A DNA stretch of 64,000 nt, from the NCBI RefSeq assembly GCF_013409865.1, contig NZ_JACCBM010000001.1, positions 1,178,001-1,242,000 on the forward strand, written 5' to 3'. Below are positions 60,661 through 64,000 of the stretch, piece after piece. The notes beneath the pieces are model-generated. The model was not told the DNA's origin. It saw nothing but the letters and a program-made list of their open reading frames with translations, and did no database searches. Source of the stretch: Herbiconiux flava (GTDB lineage Bacteria; Actinomycetota; Actinomycetes; Actinomycetales; Microbacteriaceae). Position 1 is the stretch's first letter. Each line of letters begins with the position of its first letter. A program made the position numbers and the translations under genes.

Positions 60661-64000
<3,340 letters not shown>

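Overview
The window is a stretch of chromosome from a high-GC actinobacterium, most likely a member of the Microbacteriaceae. The basis is the very high G+C content, the many GGATGC/GCATCC words, the actinobacterial small ribosomal protein bS22, and many genes whose start codon lies 6-7 bases after a TAnnnT -10 box (leaderless transcripts). The family assignment is inference from composition and gene content; no rRNA is present to test it. I see no phage, insertion sequence, integrase or CRISPR array; the content is mostly housekeeping and catabolic.

Layout. 0-5.6 kb: the end of prpB and all of prpC (2-methylcitrate cycle), an antiporter, a nucleoside deaminase, and a divergent Lrp-type regulator/alanine dehydrogenase pair with a palindromic operator between them. 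5.6-12.2 kb: a large SNF2 helicase, tRNA-Arg(ACG) with a strong terminator, and several small proteins. 12.4-18.6 kb: an MFS exporter, an aldose epimerase family gene, and the cysteine pair cysK-cysE, with two GC-rich tandem repeats directly after stop codons. 18.7-23.6 kb: a nucleoside salvage locus (nucleoside phosphorylase, nucleoside hydrolase, adenosine deaminase family, BMP-type lipoprotein) facing a GntR/HutC regulator, with the same operator in two promoters. 23.7-36.8 kb: GH15 and GH13 enzymes, an SDR, a CitE-like lyase, argG, a Rieske flavoprotein, an MFS protein, an esterase and a UPF0126 protein. 36.99-40.0 kb: a three-gene set that looks like an extracytoplasmic flavin electron-transfer module (FMN-binding lipoprotein, ApbE flavin transferase, NqrB/RnfD-like membrane protein fused to a reductase). 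40.0-41.9 kb: photolyase and a MarR regulator. 41.9-46.9 kb: an A+T-rich regulatory island followed by the fructose PTS genes (DeoR regulator, fruK, fruA, ptsH). 46.9-58.2 kb: a winged-helix regulator preceded by a 32-residue Cys-rich peptide, an MFS exporter, a nitronate monooxygenase family gene, a frameshifted DUF222/HNH gene, upp, tadA, a CDF transporter, proC and a Trk potassium system. 58.3-64 kb: small regulators, bS22, and a beta-glucoside PTS operon (licT, bglF-type EIIBCA, GH1 phosphoglucosidase running off the end) with a clear RAT antiterminator upstream of licT.

How parts work together. The sugar loci form two complete transport-phosphorylation-catabolism units, and the ptsH product (HPr) would feed both; ptsI is not in the window. 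tRNA-Arg(ACG) is the expected substrate of TadA, which is also encoded here. The proC, HTH and bS22 genes keep the order of Rv0500, Rv0500A and Rv0500B of Mycobacterium tuberculosis, with the trk genes, an ArsR gene and others inserted. The most noteworthy items are the flavin module, the short Cys-rich peptide gene, the symmetric ATAAC/GTTAT element upstream of the fructose genes, the shared GntR operators and the RAT site. All calls rest on reading the sequence; no database search was possible.
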